NCBI GenBank assembly: GCA_030620095.1
Contig: JAUTXW010000348.1
Coordinates: 124,001-188,000, forward strand
Source: Kuschelorhynchus macadamiae
Lineage: Eukaryota; Arthropoda; Insecta; Coleoptera; Curculionidae
Length of the DNA: 64,000 nucleotides
Direction: 5' to 3'
Position numbers and translations under genes: made by a program. Below the pieces are notes generated by a model. That model did not search any database, had not been told where the DNA came from, and saw nothing but the letters and a program-made list of their open reading frames with translations. This document shows, piece after piece, positions 23,177-38,628 of this stretch (the first letter of the stretch is position 1; the number at the start of each line of letters is the position of its first letter).

Positions 23177-23961
23177 AATTAGGTATACGATATATAACAC
23201 AAAAAAAATAGAACGACCAGGAGAATATAAAAAATATAGAGCATTTTTTTAGAAAATGGATGTTGCTACTGATTTAGGATAGAAATGGCAACGTCGCACT
23301 ATTAAAAATATTTTAGGAAGTATTTTTATGTTCACCATTGCTCTTAGCTAAGTTTTCAAACTCATGTATTCGGTGATTCCCCAGATACGTCTAATAAGTC
23401 ACTGAGTGTGAGCAACCTGTATTTATTTAAGACAACATGACAAATTTCGCCACACAATAGCTTCTTCAGACGTTACATCTCGTGTGAAGAAACCTTAAGC
23501 GTAAATGTCTATTTATATATCTGCGGTTAAAACAATTATTAGCATATGTTGTTTTATTTATTTATTTATTTCTCTATTGCGCAATATCCTTTGCTTGTTT
23601 ATATTTTTACATTTTGTTCATGTAATTTTAGCATACGTTGAATTTTAAACGAACGAGCTTTTTCAGAGTTATTTGTTTCATTACTCGTCTGTGTTTACAA
23701 TAAATAAAATTTTGTTATAAATATGCATCTTATTGGTCCTGCCAGTTAAATAATTTTACAGGGAAAGCTAATAATTAAAAAACTTCTGATTTACAAAATA
23801 AATAGTTTGCTAGGAGTATCATATTTTGATGATACATATTGATGATAGATACATAGATTTTAATCTCCCTTCTTGTACCACCCGAAAGCTGCAAGACCGT
23901 AATAATCCAGTTACATAAAATTGAATAAGTTAAATTGTCGTAGTTAGTTGTTGAGCACATG
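23177..23961. other. AT-rich non-coding DNA
   Basis: No gene was recognised. At about 23438-23475 (minus strand) a weak CTGAAGA...GCGAAA motif resembles the decayed hammerheads of Penelope-like ends, but its stems do not close. Confidence 0.4.
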
Positions 23962-24033
23962 GTCCGCGTGGCTCAGTGGTCGGAGCGTTTACCTACAATG
24001 AGGAAAGTCCTGGGTTCGACTCTCAGCGAAGAC
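23962..24033 (+). tRNA. tRNA-like sequence, probably a pseudogene or SINE head
   Basis: The A box (TGGCTCAGTGG) and B box (GGGTTCGACTC) of an RNA polymerase III promoter are present at normal spacing. The D stem (GCTC/GAGC) and T stem (CTGGG/CTCAG) pair. The acceptor stem pairs in 5 of 7 positions (GTCCGCG/CGAAGAC). The anticodon stem pairs badly, and the loop would give ACA. A working tRNA is therefore unlikely; a relic tRNA or the 5' part of a tRNA-derived SINE is more plausible. The following 60 bases are AT-rich with no clear SINE body. Confidence 0.5.
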
Positions 24034-28376
<4,343 letters not shown>

Positions 28377-28626
28377 TAAAATACACTAGATTGTTCGTAC
28401 TAAGCTTGGTTGACGTACTGAGATTTCTTCTATTCGCTAGTTTTTGAAATTCGTATTTAACTTAAATTTGCTCTTAAATGCAAATTCAGTAAAAAAGTAG
28501 TTTTAAAAAAACTAAGTAATAAAAAAGCAGCCGAAAACAGTATGTATTAATATTTTTATTAACATAGCTTAATAATAGAATAGCAGTTTATATATTTTTT
28601 AAAACGTTATTAATTATATATAATGC

Positions 28627-29420
28627 TTAATAGCTGGTATGACTACCAAAAACTTGAAGTACAGTTTGCATTTCCCTAGGCATACTAGCAGCTAAATTAT
28701 CCGAGGCTTCCTGGAGTAATTTTCGCCATAAAGCATGCAAAATGTCATGTGACTGCTTCTGATTTAATGTATGTGTTAGTATATTCCAGGCATGCTCTAT
28801 TGGATTAAGGTCCGGGAAAAGTCCTGGTAACCTAAAATGATTAATCCTGTTATTTCTAGGACCCAATGATATCTCGTGTTCTGTAGTGTGGCACAATGTC
28901 ATCTAGAAATATAATATTGTTTTCTACGTGTTAGGCTAGAGAAACTACCATTTATTCAATAATATCATATTCATTGTCTTATAACAAATGTGCAATAATG
29001 TACGTCCCCAGTAGCAATCCCTGCAACTTTCCTAAATATGTGCCCCTTGGTCAGCATTCTCAAATTCTTCTGGAGTCACTGTATAGTCCAAAGCGAGACT
29101 CGCCACTAAAAAAACATTGTTTGATTGGACTAACCAGTTTTGTAGTCATTGACCCACTGGCCTACGATAAATCAGATCTGCTTCTTAGAGCCGTCTTCTA
29201 ACCTTGTCTCTTGATACCTCAAGTTTAATAGCAGCAATGAACCTCGTATTATTGTGATGTACTTGTTGGTCCCCTTTTAGCTATCAAAGTAATAAGTCAA
29301 TCTTGACGCCCTTAAAGCTTCTGTCTTTCGACCTTCTCCTTGGTGAATTGAAGCCTAGTTTCTAGCCGACTTATTATAATTTAGGTTACTTGAAGGCGCT
29401 CAGCTACTTCAATTTGAGCA
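28627..29420 (-). pseudogene. Tc1-like transposase remnant
   Basis: The last 91 codons are open: RLPGLFPDLNPIEHAWNIL (the SPDLNPIE motif with its catalytic acid), then a helical tail ending SMPREMQTVLQVFGSHTSY, a standard Tc1 C-terminus. Upstream on the minus strand, in other frames, ESRFGLYSDSRRI marks the first catalytic region. Between them most of the core is lost or scrambled. A possible terminal repeat (TACAGGGTAAAATACACTAG) starts at about 28377; I could not find its partner. Confidence 0.7.
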
Positions 29421-29629
29421 TACGAATTTATAACAACCCAAAAGCTCTACTCACTACCAAAGTATTTAATTAATGTCTAGGCGTTTGGGTATTCCATGGC
29501 ATCAGTATGAATTTTATGAAGTAAATATGACAATCATTTTATTTAAAGTTAGGTGATGATTAAATTTCATTTCGGTGAAAAAGGCATATTTCCTAAAAAC
29601 TAAAGACGATTTTTAAAACCCAACGCAAG

Positions 29630-29641
29630 AATACCCATTGT
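29630..29641 (+). repeat. Target-site duplication, left copy
   Basis: AATACCCATTGT, repeated exactly at 31136-31147 on the other side of the array. Confidence 0.85.
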
Positions 29642-29875
29642 TTTTAAATGTGTTCAGATTATTTGTTGCGTTTAGATTGACAAACAAAAATCTTTTTTGG
29701 CTTTTTCGCAACTGAATAAGAATATTTAACTTTAAATTAATTGAAGCAGATATTTAATATAATTACATACCTCAACATGTAGACTAGTCTGTCTACGGAA
29801 TGTTTCGATACATAATATAAATAATATTATTTAAGCAAGCAGAAGAAATTATATCATTTACCTTAAGATTTTATA

Positions 29876-29929
29876 GACACATAGTAGTTGTACAAATACT
29901 TTCCTCCTATCGGGACTCATCAGTGCGCC
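29876..29929 (-). ncRNA. Type I hammerhead ribozyme
   Basis: CUGAUGA and GAAA are intact. Stem I is GGCGCA/UGUGUC and stem III GUA/UAC. Stem II pairs GUCC with GGAG, so the base pair next to the core is lost; activity may be reduced. Confidence 0.78.
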
Positions 29930-30288
29930 GATTGTAAGAGAAAAACATTAAATAATAGAAAAGAATTGATTTCAAAATTTAAAATGTGTCAGTTTGTTTG
30001 ACATGTAACCTAGATATGAAAAAAATGATAGTTTGCAGCCATCTTTAACGTTATTTTTAAATGTGTTCAGATTATTTGTTGCGTTTAGATTGACAAACAA
30101 AAATCTTTTTTGGCTTTTTCGCAACTGAATAAGAATATTTAACTTTAAATTAATTGAAGCAGATATTTAATATAATTACATACCTCAACATGTAGACTAG
30201 TCTGTCTACGGAATGTTTCGATACATAATATAAATAATATTATTTAAGCAAGCATAAGAAATTATATCATTTACCTTAAGTTTTTATA

Positions 30289-30342
30289 GACACATAGTAG
30301 TTGTACAAATACTTTCATCCTATCGGGACTCATCAGTGCGCC
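30289..30342 (-). ncRNA. Type I hammerhead ribozyme, best copy
   Basis: All conserved positions are present. Stem I is GGCGCA/UGUGUC, followed by CUGAUGA, stem II GUCC/GGAU with loop CGAUA, GAAA, stem III GUA/UAC with a 10-base loop, and a UA cleavage position. Confidence 0.85.
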
Positions 30343-30884
30343 GATTGTAAGAGAAAAACATTAAATAATAGAAAAGAATTGATTTCAAAATTTTAAAATG
30401 TGTCAGTTTGTTTGACATGTAACCTAGATATGAAAAAAATGATAGTTTGCAGCCATCTTTAACGTTATTCTTAAATGTGTTCAGATTATTTGTTGCGTTT
30501 AGATTGACAAACAAAAATCTTTTTTGGCTTTTTCGCAACTGAATAAGAATATTTAACTTTAAATTAATTGAAGCAGATATTTAATATAATTATTAAACAT
30601 TCCGTAGACAGACTAGTCTACATGTTGAGGTATGTAATTATATTAAATATCTGCTTCAATTAATTTAAAGTTAAATATTCTTATTCAGTTGCGAAAAAGC
30701 CAAAAAAGATTTTTGTTTGTCAATCTAAACGCAACAAATAATCTGAACACATTTAAAAATAACGTTAAAGATGGCTGCAAACTATCATTTTTTTCATATC
30801 TAGGTTACATGTCAAACAAACTGACACATTTTAAAATTTTGAAATCAATTCTTTTCTATTATTTAATGTTTTTCTCTTACAATT

Positions 30885-30928
30885 GGCGCACTGATGAGTC
30901 CCGATAGGATGAAGGTATTTGTACAACT
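30885..30928 (+). ncRNA. Hammerhead ribozyme with a damaged core
   Basis: CUGAUGA and stem II (GUCC/GGAU) are intact, but the invariant GAAA reads GAAG, and stem I has a mismatch (UGUGAC). Changing this core adenine is expected to abolish or strongly reduce cleavage. Confidence 0.75.
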
Positions 30929-31135
30929 ACTATGTGACCATAAAAACTTAAGGTAAATGATATAATTTCTTATGCTTGCTTAAATAATATTATTTATATT
31001 ATGTATCGAAACATTCCGTAGACAGACTAGTCTACATGTTGAGGTATGTAATTATATTAAATATCTGCTTCAATTAATTTAAAGTTAAATATTCTTATTC
31101 AGTTGCGAAAAAGCCAAAAAAGATTTTTGTTTGTC

Positions 31136-31147
31136 AATACCCATTGT
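31136..31147 (+). repeat. Target-site duplication, right copy
   Basis: AATACCCATTGT, matching 29630-29641. A 12-base duplication suits staggered nicks by a retroelement endonuclease. Confidence 0.85.
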
Positions 31148-32149
31148 GTTAATCTAGCTTACAAATTGTATCTGAGAACTTTCTTCTGTTTTGACATATG
31201 TGAAATAAAAACCTATAGTAGAACATTTATATGCATTTTACCCTATATAATTAAAACGCGTTGTAATAACAGAGTTTAAAAGAAGAAGAATGAATATTTA
31301 GAATTTGAAAAAAAAGTTTAAATCGGCTCAGCGGTTCTTATATTATTCACTTTTGAAATTAGAAAATTAAATTTGATATCCTATAATTTTGCGTTGCAGG
31401 ATAGTATATAATATACAATACTTAAAAAAGAAACGCTACTAGTAATGTTATCGTTCAACGATTTTTTTTTTATTTTAACGTACCATAAATTCGTTTATGC
31501 ATCTTGATTGAACCAATACATAATTTTTTTTTGGGTTTTTAGCATTATACAATTTCGCTCCACAGTAATTCGCCTCCCTAAATTATTTCTGTCTAATCAA
31601 ATAACCGAACCACTCTGTGTCGTATGCGAACCAACGAAGTGCAGCAGATGAAGCTCAATATACTCTGCCCGTCTTTTTTAAAACATTCTTGTCCTTGTAC
31701 AACAGAATTGAATTTCCTTGCAATTATATTCATCTTTAGAATCTCTTTTTTGACGTCATACACCACGGTGCACTTGTGTGCGAAAAAACCAAAAAAAAAT
31801 GTCCTAACCTAGGCAAATCAAAAATTTAGTTTGATCATTTAAACTAGGGTATATAGAAAATAGTGTTTTGATTAAAATTTAAAATTCTATCTTAATGCTA
31901 ATAAAAACATCAATTGAATCACTCTTGTACATACCGTTACTTGTTCATACCGCTACCTATATCTGGCAACGTTGTCAATGCTTTGGCGGTTTAACGAATT
32001 AACATAAGTCATATTACTCGCTTGTCGTATATTTTCATGGATAATATTTTATTAAATATAACTTTGGAAAGTAAATACAGTATGTGTGTTTATGTCAATC
32101 TCTGACTGATTTGATTTCTATTCAGTACTCAACAGATTTGATTGGCAGC
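31148..32149. other. AT-rich non-coding DNA
   Basis: No gene was recognised; the 62-codon frame at 31624-31812 has no family features. Confidence 0.5.
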
Positions 32150-33448
32150 TGATTCCTCTTTATAAAGGGAGCGAAAAAACTAACTCTTATAATTATCGCC
32201 CAATTGCTCTACTACCAGTGCTATCAAAAATCATTGAAAGGTTACTGAAGAATCGTCTTATGCCATTTCTCCTTAAACATCAGATAATATCCCCGGATCA
32301 GTTTGGATTTTTACCCAACAGGTGTGCCATGTTCTCGTTGCTTTGCGACGTCTACTTATCCCTCAATAACAACCACACCACCGCCTCAGTTTTTTGTGAT
32401 TATGCAAAAGCCTTTGACTGTGATGGTCATTCATAAGCAGGCTGAGTTTTTATGGAATCCGTGGTATTTCTTTAAATTGATTTATATCTTATCCCGAGAA
32501 TAGGCAACAATTTGTAAGGGTAAATGATTTTGATTGTAAATCGATTACAAGTGGAGTCCCTCAAGGTTCGGTCTTGGGACCTATTATTTTTTTGTTATAT
32601 ATTAATGATATCACCAACCTAAAAATTAATGGAAAAACCTTTCTCTTTGCTGACGACACAAGCATAACATGGATTGATTTTGATACAATGTCATTACATT
32701 CTAATATTTCCAACGACCTTGTTATGATTAAGGTCCGATTCCAATCTGCTTTGCTTCAATGTGGATAAAACGGTGGTCTTATCTTTCTTATAAGGGGACC
32801 TTACAACCATTTCAGCTACTTAACAGCAATATTAAATACGTTGAGTCGGTTAAATTCCTGGGTTTCAATATTAATAACAACCTAAAACGGTCTAAACATA
32901 TTAACATCTTCACTAAAAAAACTTTCTACCGCCTGCTTTGCCATTCGATCAGTTTCAAAAGAACTGGATGTGTCTTCTGCCAGACTTACTTATTTCTCTC
33001 TATTCGAAAACCATCTCCGCTATGGCCTTCCCTGTTGGGGATGCTGTACCCCGAGCAATTTCTTAGTATTTTTAGGCTTCAGAAGAGAGCAATTCGCTAT
33101 TTGTTTAGTCTAAATAATAGAACGCACTATTTTGAAAAAATGTGAAATATTAACCTTCCTGCATTATTTATTTTAGAAACTGTCTGTTTGATCAGAAAAC
33201 ATATAAACACATTCCCGGAAAGGCCACAACACGTATATCCTACCAGAAACTCTAACCATGACATATACCTTCCCATTCCTTCCACAGAATTAATAAAATC
33301 ATCCATTATTTACAACGCCATAAAACTTTACAATCATCTTCCAGAACATTTAAAAACAATCCCTATGTTTGCACTCTTTCGAAAAAAAAACAAGGTGTAC
33401 CTCATTGAAAGACCTTTTTACTGCGTTGATGATTTTTATAATGAATAA
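32150..33448 (+). pseudogene. Jockey-like non-LTR reverse transcriptase, frameshifted
   Basis: Motifs appear in the correct order over 1.3 kb. LYKGSEKTNSYNYRPIALLP and PDQFGFLPNRC come first (reverse transcriptase motifs 0-2). YAKAFDCD follows (motif A, catalytic aspartate), then SGVPQGSVLGPIIFLLYIND (motif B) and FLFADDTSI (motif C, FADD). FLGFNI comes after that, then the C-terminal 'HVYPTRNSNHDIYLPIP...YN.LPEHLK' tail ending RPFYCVDDFYNE and a stop. Several frame changes (near 32430, 32755 and 33050) and at least one stop make it dead. The 5' half (endonuclease) is missing, as usual for truncated copies. Confidence 0.82.
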
Positions 33449-34339
33449 GTCTCTTTAGGAAGTTTTTATTTGCTTGTTTACTTAAATCCTTTTGGGTGTC
33501 ATGTTCCAGGTGCTAGTGTGGCATTTGAAAATATTTTATAAGGAATGAACTGTCTGAGTCCGTTAACAGAAATTATTTTTGTTACATATTAGATTAAAGT
33601 TATACATTTTCTTTTTTTTTATTACACTTTTCAGTACACTTTTTGTTTAACTTCACTTAATTTGCTTGTATAACGATAACAAAATAGAGTTTAAGGTCGA
33701 GTATTTTTAATTTCAATATCATCGAAATTATTCACCTCGCATATGTATTGTTTATTTCCTTTTGTTAAGGTTACCTGGATTCATTAACCGCTTTACGGCA
33801 ATGTTAGGAATATAACGAATGTTATAATTACAATTTATGTATTTGCATTGACCTATCGAAAAATATGATTTTTTTTCAATTAATATTTCGTGTTTTCATT
33901 TTTTTGTTTTAAGGTAAATTTCGCTTTGTCCATAAAATTTTCCTGCGACAATAAAGCTTACTTTTGTTTGTTTGTTTAATTTAAGTATATATTTATATAT
34001 TTAAAAGTTTTTAGATAAAAAAGGATTTACGTCGTTCTTACCGTAAACTGGAGTTGATAATGAGGAATAAGCACACTTAAAGTTAAAAAAGGTCAATTTT
34101 AATTTAAAAAAGAAAACACAATATTGATTACTAGGCAATAAGAAAACTTTTAAATGAGTTTTGATCTCATCTTTCATTAATACATTGAAATATAAACGTC
34201 CAAAGTTGAGCAACTGTGTTACCTCACTAAGAATCTCGTTTTATCGGCTCCTGGCAATGGGATTTTAATAATTCGGAAATTTTACACTATTATATTTCAT
34301 GTCATATCGCATACGTTCTTATATGATTGATGACGTACG
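33449..34339. other. Non-LTR 3' flank and AT-rich DNA
   Basis: It may include the 3' untranslated part of the preceding element; a short (TTTG)3 run occurs at about 33964. No gene. Confidence 0.4.
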
Positions 34340-34510
34340 TGATACAATGATCGTCTAGTTACCTTACAACACTATTTTTTTTTTGTTTTATTCGGTATTT
34401 TTACTACAAAACCAATATGTTTTTTTTTTTCAATAACATTTCCAATACGTTTTTCTCCAATAACCTTTCTGGTGTGGTGAATGAGGTCCATATTCTTATA
34501 ATTCCATCTA
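34340..34510 (-). repeat. Decayed fragment of the Tc1-like family at 9887-11691
   Basis: The stretch from GTCTAGTTACC to CATATTCTTATAATTC parallels 10280-10415 of the larger element: CTAGTTACC, CAACACTATTTTTT, AAACCAATATG and CCATATTCTTATAATTC occur in the same order. Both have the same orientation. No coding remains. Confidence 0.5.
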
Positions 34511-36099
34511 ACGGAAAAGGCAGGACAGGGTCTGCCGGGCCAGCTAGTAGCATTTTATTTATCTACCTAAAATGTAACCTTTCATACCTATTTCGGGTGT
34601 GGACTTTATGCACGATGTTGTACTATCACCGTTGCTCTACCTAATAAGCATAACTCGTTAACAAATAAAGTAACAGCGTCGAGCTTTTCTACACATATTC
34701 GTCATTGCGTACATTTGGACAATATTTTAAAAGTTGCAAATTTAAGTTATTGGCATTTGCAAAAATACTCATTTTTAAGGGTTTTTCGTGATTTTATCAA
34801 AAATGAATCAACCCTCTTCCACTCTATGACATTTAAACCGATAAACTCATTTTAATAGGCAATTGTTTTTATTATCCAATTATTTTTTAGATGGCTTTAT
34901 AAAAAATGACAATATTAGGATAGGTAAATGACGCAAACAAAACTTTATACAGCATTGTATATTTACGCTTGCTTAATATCTTTTAAAATAATTGAGATAT
35001 GGAAAACATTCAGATCACCTTGTGTCTACATGTATATAGTTTCATTATTACTACAGCAGAAGTAGTTTATTAACTTTGTGTTTTTACTTTAACTTATCAT
35101 TCCTTTCTAACAGTTTGGAAATATACCCGAGTATGTTAGTTTCACCAAATGTAATTATTGTTTTTTTATACATGTTAAATAATCACGAAAAAAAACTTGC
35201 AACTTCAGTTTTTATTTGTCCTGAGTGGACATATAAACGTACCAGGAGTTCTGCAAGAATTTTTTATTTACTCGTTTAAGGGTGTGGAGTTCCGTAAAGT
35301 TAGCTAAGTAGAGAAAAGTTTTCTGCCCGAAAAGTTTTAAGAAGCTTACGGTGTGCTTGGCAGTGGACAGGCGAGTTGGGAATGTATAAACTTTCCGCGA
35401 AATTGTAAAATAAATGTATACCTACCAAATAGTTTGAAATTACTGCTATTTGCTTCAGCGAAAATAACTCGGATCGAAAACCTTGTCGGTAATGGAGACC
35501 TGGATATATTGATTTGAACAATATATTTTAGAATTGTGACTGAAGTGTGGCAACTCATTCATCACTTAGTAACGTCGGTTTACTTGAAGGTTTTAGCATA
35601 TTTTTGATCTTTAATAGTATTAAAAGTATCAACATATTAAGCAGATCTCCCTAATAGAGAGCTAGTGACATTTTGGCCTTTGGGTGTATGATATACACAT
35701 TCTTCATAATGACAGGTATTTTTAACTTCATATGAATTAATAATTCGAGGCGAAATACTTACTTGTAGCTTGTAGTTTTAAGAGAGGATGGGAGTTAAAG
35801 TAGCATCCTAGACAACATTTCATAAATTTAATTGGAAGTTCGGGCCTTGAAAATAGATATAATTAATGATTTTTTTATACATGCTTAAAAGTATGTTACT
35901 TTTTTATGACACCTACACAAACTAAAACAGGACATTTAATATAAAACATAATTATAAAATTTTTTATAAAAAAAGTAAAACCGACCTCAAATGCATTAAA
36001 AACTGAAAAATTATATTTTATTTCATCCGGAAAATTTTACTGTGTGGAGCCAGCGCCAAATTTATTCTTAATAATGTAATAATAAAATATATTTATGTA
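34511..36099. other. AT-rich non-coding DNA
   Basis: Nothing recognised. Confidence 0.5.
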
Positions 36100-36223
36100 C
36101 AGGGTCATCATTTATATTTCGCCATCCATTTTCAGGGTTTATTTTTGTAGATAGAACAAAATAATAAATACAAACGTTGTATTGATTTCAGGAAACTTCC
36201 TAGAAAAAATAGTTTTGAACATA

Positions 36224-37765
36224 CAGGGTGAGTCAGAAACTAGCACCATACGAAATTTTGGTTTTTTAAATGAAATGCTCTGTATATTTTTGATTTTTTA
36301 AAAAATTTGTGATATGTCTATACTTGGATCGGTAGTTTTTGAACTATTCGAAATTCCCCCTTAATTGAAATTCAACATATATAATATCCTAGTTAATTTA
36401 GGTAAAATCATATCTAAGGTGTCTTAATGATAATGGAAAAAATGATTAATATGATTTGAAAAAAATATTTTATTATGAACAATAAACACTAAATGAAAAT
36501 TTATAAAATGAAAGAATAAATGACAAATAAAATTACAAACCATAAATTCTAGTTATTCGCATGTCCTCCTTGGTGAGCAAGGTACCCCTCAATATGTTGT
36601 AACAATTTGCGATTAATGAAGTTGAAAATAATTTCAGAGTGACTTTCGTTTAACCTTGCAATTTCTTCCCTAATTCTCTGTTCCAATACAGCTATATTTT
36701 CGGGTCTACTGTAGTAAATTTCGTTTTTAGATAGCCCCATAGAAATACGTCAAGCGGCGTCAGATCTGGCCATCTTATATGTCAATAGTTCCAATTCAAA
36801 AAATTCAGTAGCATTTAAAACATTGTGCGCTGGAGTGCCATCCTGTTGCCAAATTAATGCAAATCTCTGGATTAAAGGAATGTTATATAACCGCTGTTCT
36901 ATATCATTTTCCAGATATTGGAGATATCTGACACCAGTAAGACTTTCACGGAAAAAGATTGGTCCGAAAACCTTATTTTTTAGAATGCCACACCAAACAT
37001 TTAAACTTTGTTTAACAAACATCTTAAAATTTCTTGACAAATAATTAATCTTCGTCGTTTATCTTCTTCAGTTAGACAATGAACAAGTAAAAATTTAGAT
37101 AGATGGGTGATAATTATAACGATGAAGAGTTTGTTGAATTTTGCCAAACGATTTTTGAAAATAAATCTCTGCATCAGTAATTGATCGTTCAGGGTTTTCG
37201 GCAATAAAATGAACCAGATATAGTCCTAAGTATAGAAAACTAGCAACCTGTAAAGAATAGCAACACGCTTAAGTCAACGTTTTCGATTGGATTTGCCGTT
37301 TTTCTTCTTCTTCTATTTAAAGCTTTGGTATCTTCAAATTTGTTTACTCTATATTTTATTGTGCTTCGTGTTGGGACAATTCTACCAGGAAATTGCCTAT
37401 GATACTTATTTTGAGTGTGAGTAGAGTTTCTATTATTGATATAATATAAGCGTATTATATTTAATTTGTCTTCAATAGAATAGCCCATTTTGTTGGGCAA
37501 AACTAACACAGACAAGCTAAATGACAGTGACAATCTGACAATGTCAGTAGCAGCAAGACACTTTTGACACGATTTCACGTAAATTAACTAGGGTAAGGAG
37601 GAATTTTAAAGTCGAATGTCTCAAAAACTACCGATCCAAGTATAGACGTATCACACATTTTTGAAAGGGGAATAATAAAGAGAATCTAAAAAATCTAAAT
37701 TATATAGAGCATTTCTTTTAAAGAAAACCAAAATTTCGTACGCTACTGGTTTTTGATTCACCCTG
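36224..37765 (-). mobile_element. CAGGGTGA-ended DNA transposon inside the MITE
   Basis: TA at 36222-36223 and 37766-37767 flank ends CAGGGTGAGTCAGAAACTAG and, reversed, CAGGGTGAATCAAAAACCAG. The inverted repeats continue for about 140 bases (CGAAATTTTGGTTTT, GTCTATACTTGGATCGGTAG). The 1542-base element encodes a deleted transposase on the minus strand. Confidence 0.82.
36549..37488 (-). pseudogene. DDE transposase (IS630/Tc1/mariner-type), internally deleted
   Basis: The N-terminus, MGYSIEDKLNIIRLYYINNR and ending RSTIKYRVNKF, is the DNA-binding segment common to this insect family (annotated as DUF4817 in similar proteins, as I recall). Pieces NPERSITDAEIYFQ and LTEEDKRRRLIICQEILR follow in shifted frames. 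FKQSLNVWCGILKNKVFGP, LTGVRYLQYLENDIEQRL and LIWQQDGTPAHN carry the second aspartate. RPENIAVLEQRIREEIARLN is the C-terminal part. The stretch with the first catalytic aspartate, and probably SPDL.P.DF, is deleted or destroyed. It cannot be active. Confidence 0.75.
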
Positions 37766-37891
37766 TATATTCAAAGGTACTTTTTCTGGGAAGTTCCCGG
37801 TATTCCATAGAACTTTTGTATTTATTATTTTTTTCTACATACAAAAATAAACTTTTAAAATGGGTGGCGAAATAGAAATGATGACCCTGTA

Positions 37892-38494
37892 CTGAATGTT
37901 TTGATGTCTAACACCACAAGTATAATGTATTACTCTCTTTATTAGTTTGGCGCCGACTTCAAAGAGTAAAATTCATAGAGTAGAGTTTTCCGGATGAAAT
38001 AAAATGTTATTTTACAGTTTTTAATGCATTTTTGCACTTTGAAAATTTTATTTTAAAAATCAAATAAATAGTCACTGGGTCCACCACATATTATGTAACA
38101 TCACTGTATAATAACTTGTCTAATTATACAATATGCATTGGTAACATACATATTTTTCCTTCCTGACATTATGGTGAACGCATGTGTGAACGCATATATT
38201 GTTGAATGTAACATCGAGTAAATAGTTAAAAATGGCGTCATTCCAACATTTTTACCATGTTTTCAATATGCTTGCTATACCACTCCGGTAACAACCATTG
38301 CGGATTAATCGATGTACATACATAAAATAAATACATAGGATCGAATTGATAACCTCCTTTTTTTGATGTCGATTAAAAAGCAGATAACTACTTTAAAAAT
38401 AAAACATTTGTTAGAACAGATGTAAATTAAAAAAAGTAATGAGTAAATTTTAATCAGACGAGTTTAAATAACAAATCCAGTTAATTGGTAAACA
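37892..38494. other. AT-rich non-coding DNA
   Basis: Nothing recognised. Confidence 0.5.
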
Positions 38495-38628
38495 TAATAT
38501 AAACAATATTTTTTATATTATGTATCGAAACATTCCGTAGACAGACTAGTCTACATGTTGAGATATGTAATTTTATTAAATATTTGCTTTAATTAATTTA
38601 AAGTTAAATATTTTTATTCGGTTAATAA
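38495..38628 (+). repeat. Fragment of the hammerhead-bearing element
   Basis: It carries the 3' part of the 415-base unit (ATGTATCGAAACATTCCG, GTAGACAGACTAGTCTACAT, TTAATTTAAAGTTAAATAT) but stops just short of the usual GTTGCGAAAA..GTTTGTC end and lacks the ribozyme. It is a third, truncated copy in the window. Confidence 0.8.

Larger units (their letters stand above)
29642..31135. mobile_element. Hammerhead-bearing non-coding element, tandem plus inverted array 2
   Basis: From the left there are two complete minus-oriented units (29646-30058, 413 bases; 30059-30474, 416 bases), nearly identical, and a partial third (30475 to about 30594). A sharp switch then leads to about 1.3 units in plus orientation (about 30597-31135). 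Each complete unit has one hammerhead. The right end, GATTTTTGTTTGTC, is the same as in array 1. A 12-base duplication of host sequence lies on each side, so the whole array went in as one piece. It encodes no protein. Tandem units with hammerheads are what rolling-circle or multimeric RNA intermediates (retrozymes) or Penelope-type insertion would leave; which one is unknown. Confidence 0.85.
36100..37889. mobile_element. Palindromic MITE split at its centre by another transposon
   Basis: The outer arms, 36100-36221 and 37768-37889, are inverse copies of exactly 122 bases each. Both begin CAGGGTCATCATTT and continue through TTTATTTTTGTA to the centre. TA lies outside each (36098-36099, 37890-37891). 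Without the insertion this would be a 246-base perfect-symmetry MITE with TA at its centre. Confidence 0.8.

Noticed and set aside
30320..30907. Two nearly identical 72-codon frames in opposite orientation
   Set aside because: They are the same segment of the hammerhead repeat read in its two inverted copies, overlap the ribozyme, and the frame is not kept in the copy at 1-527.
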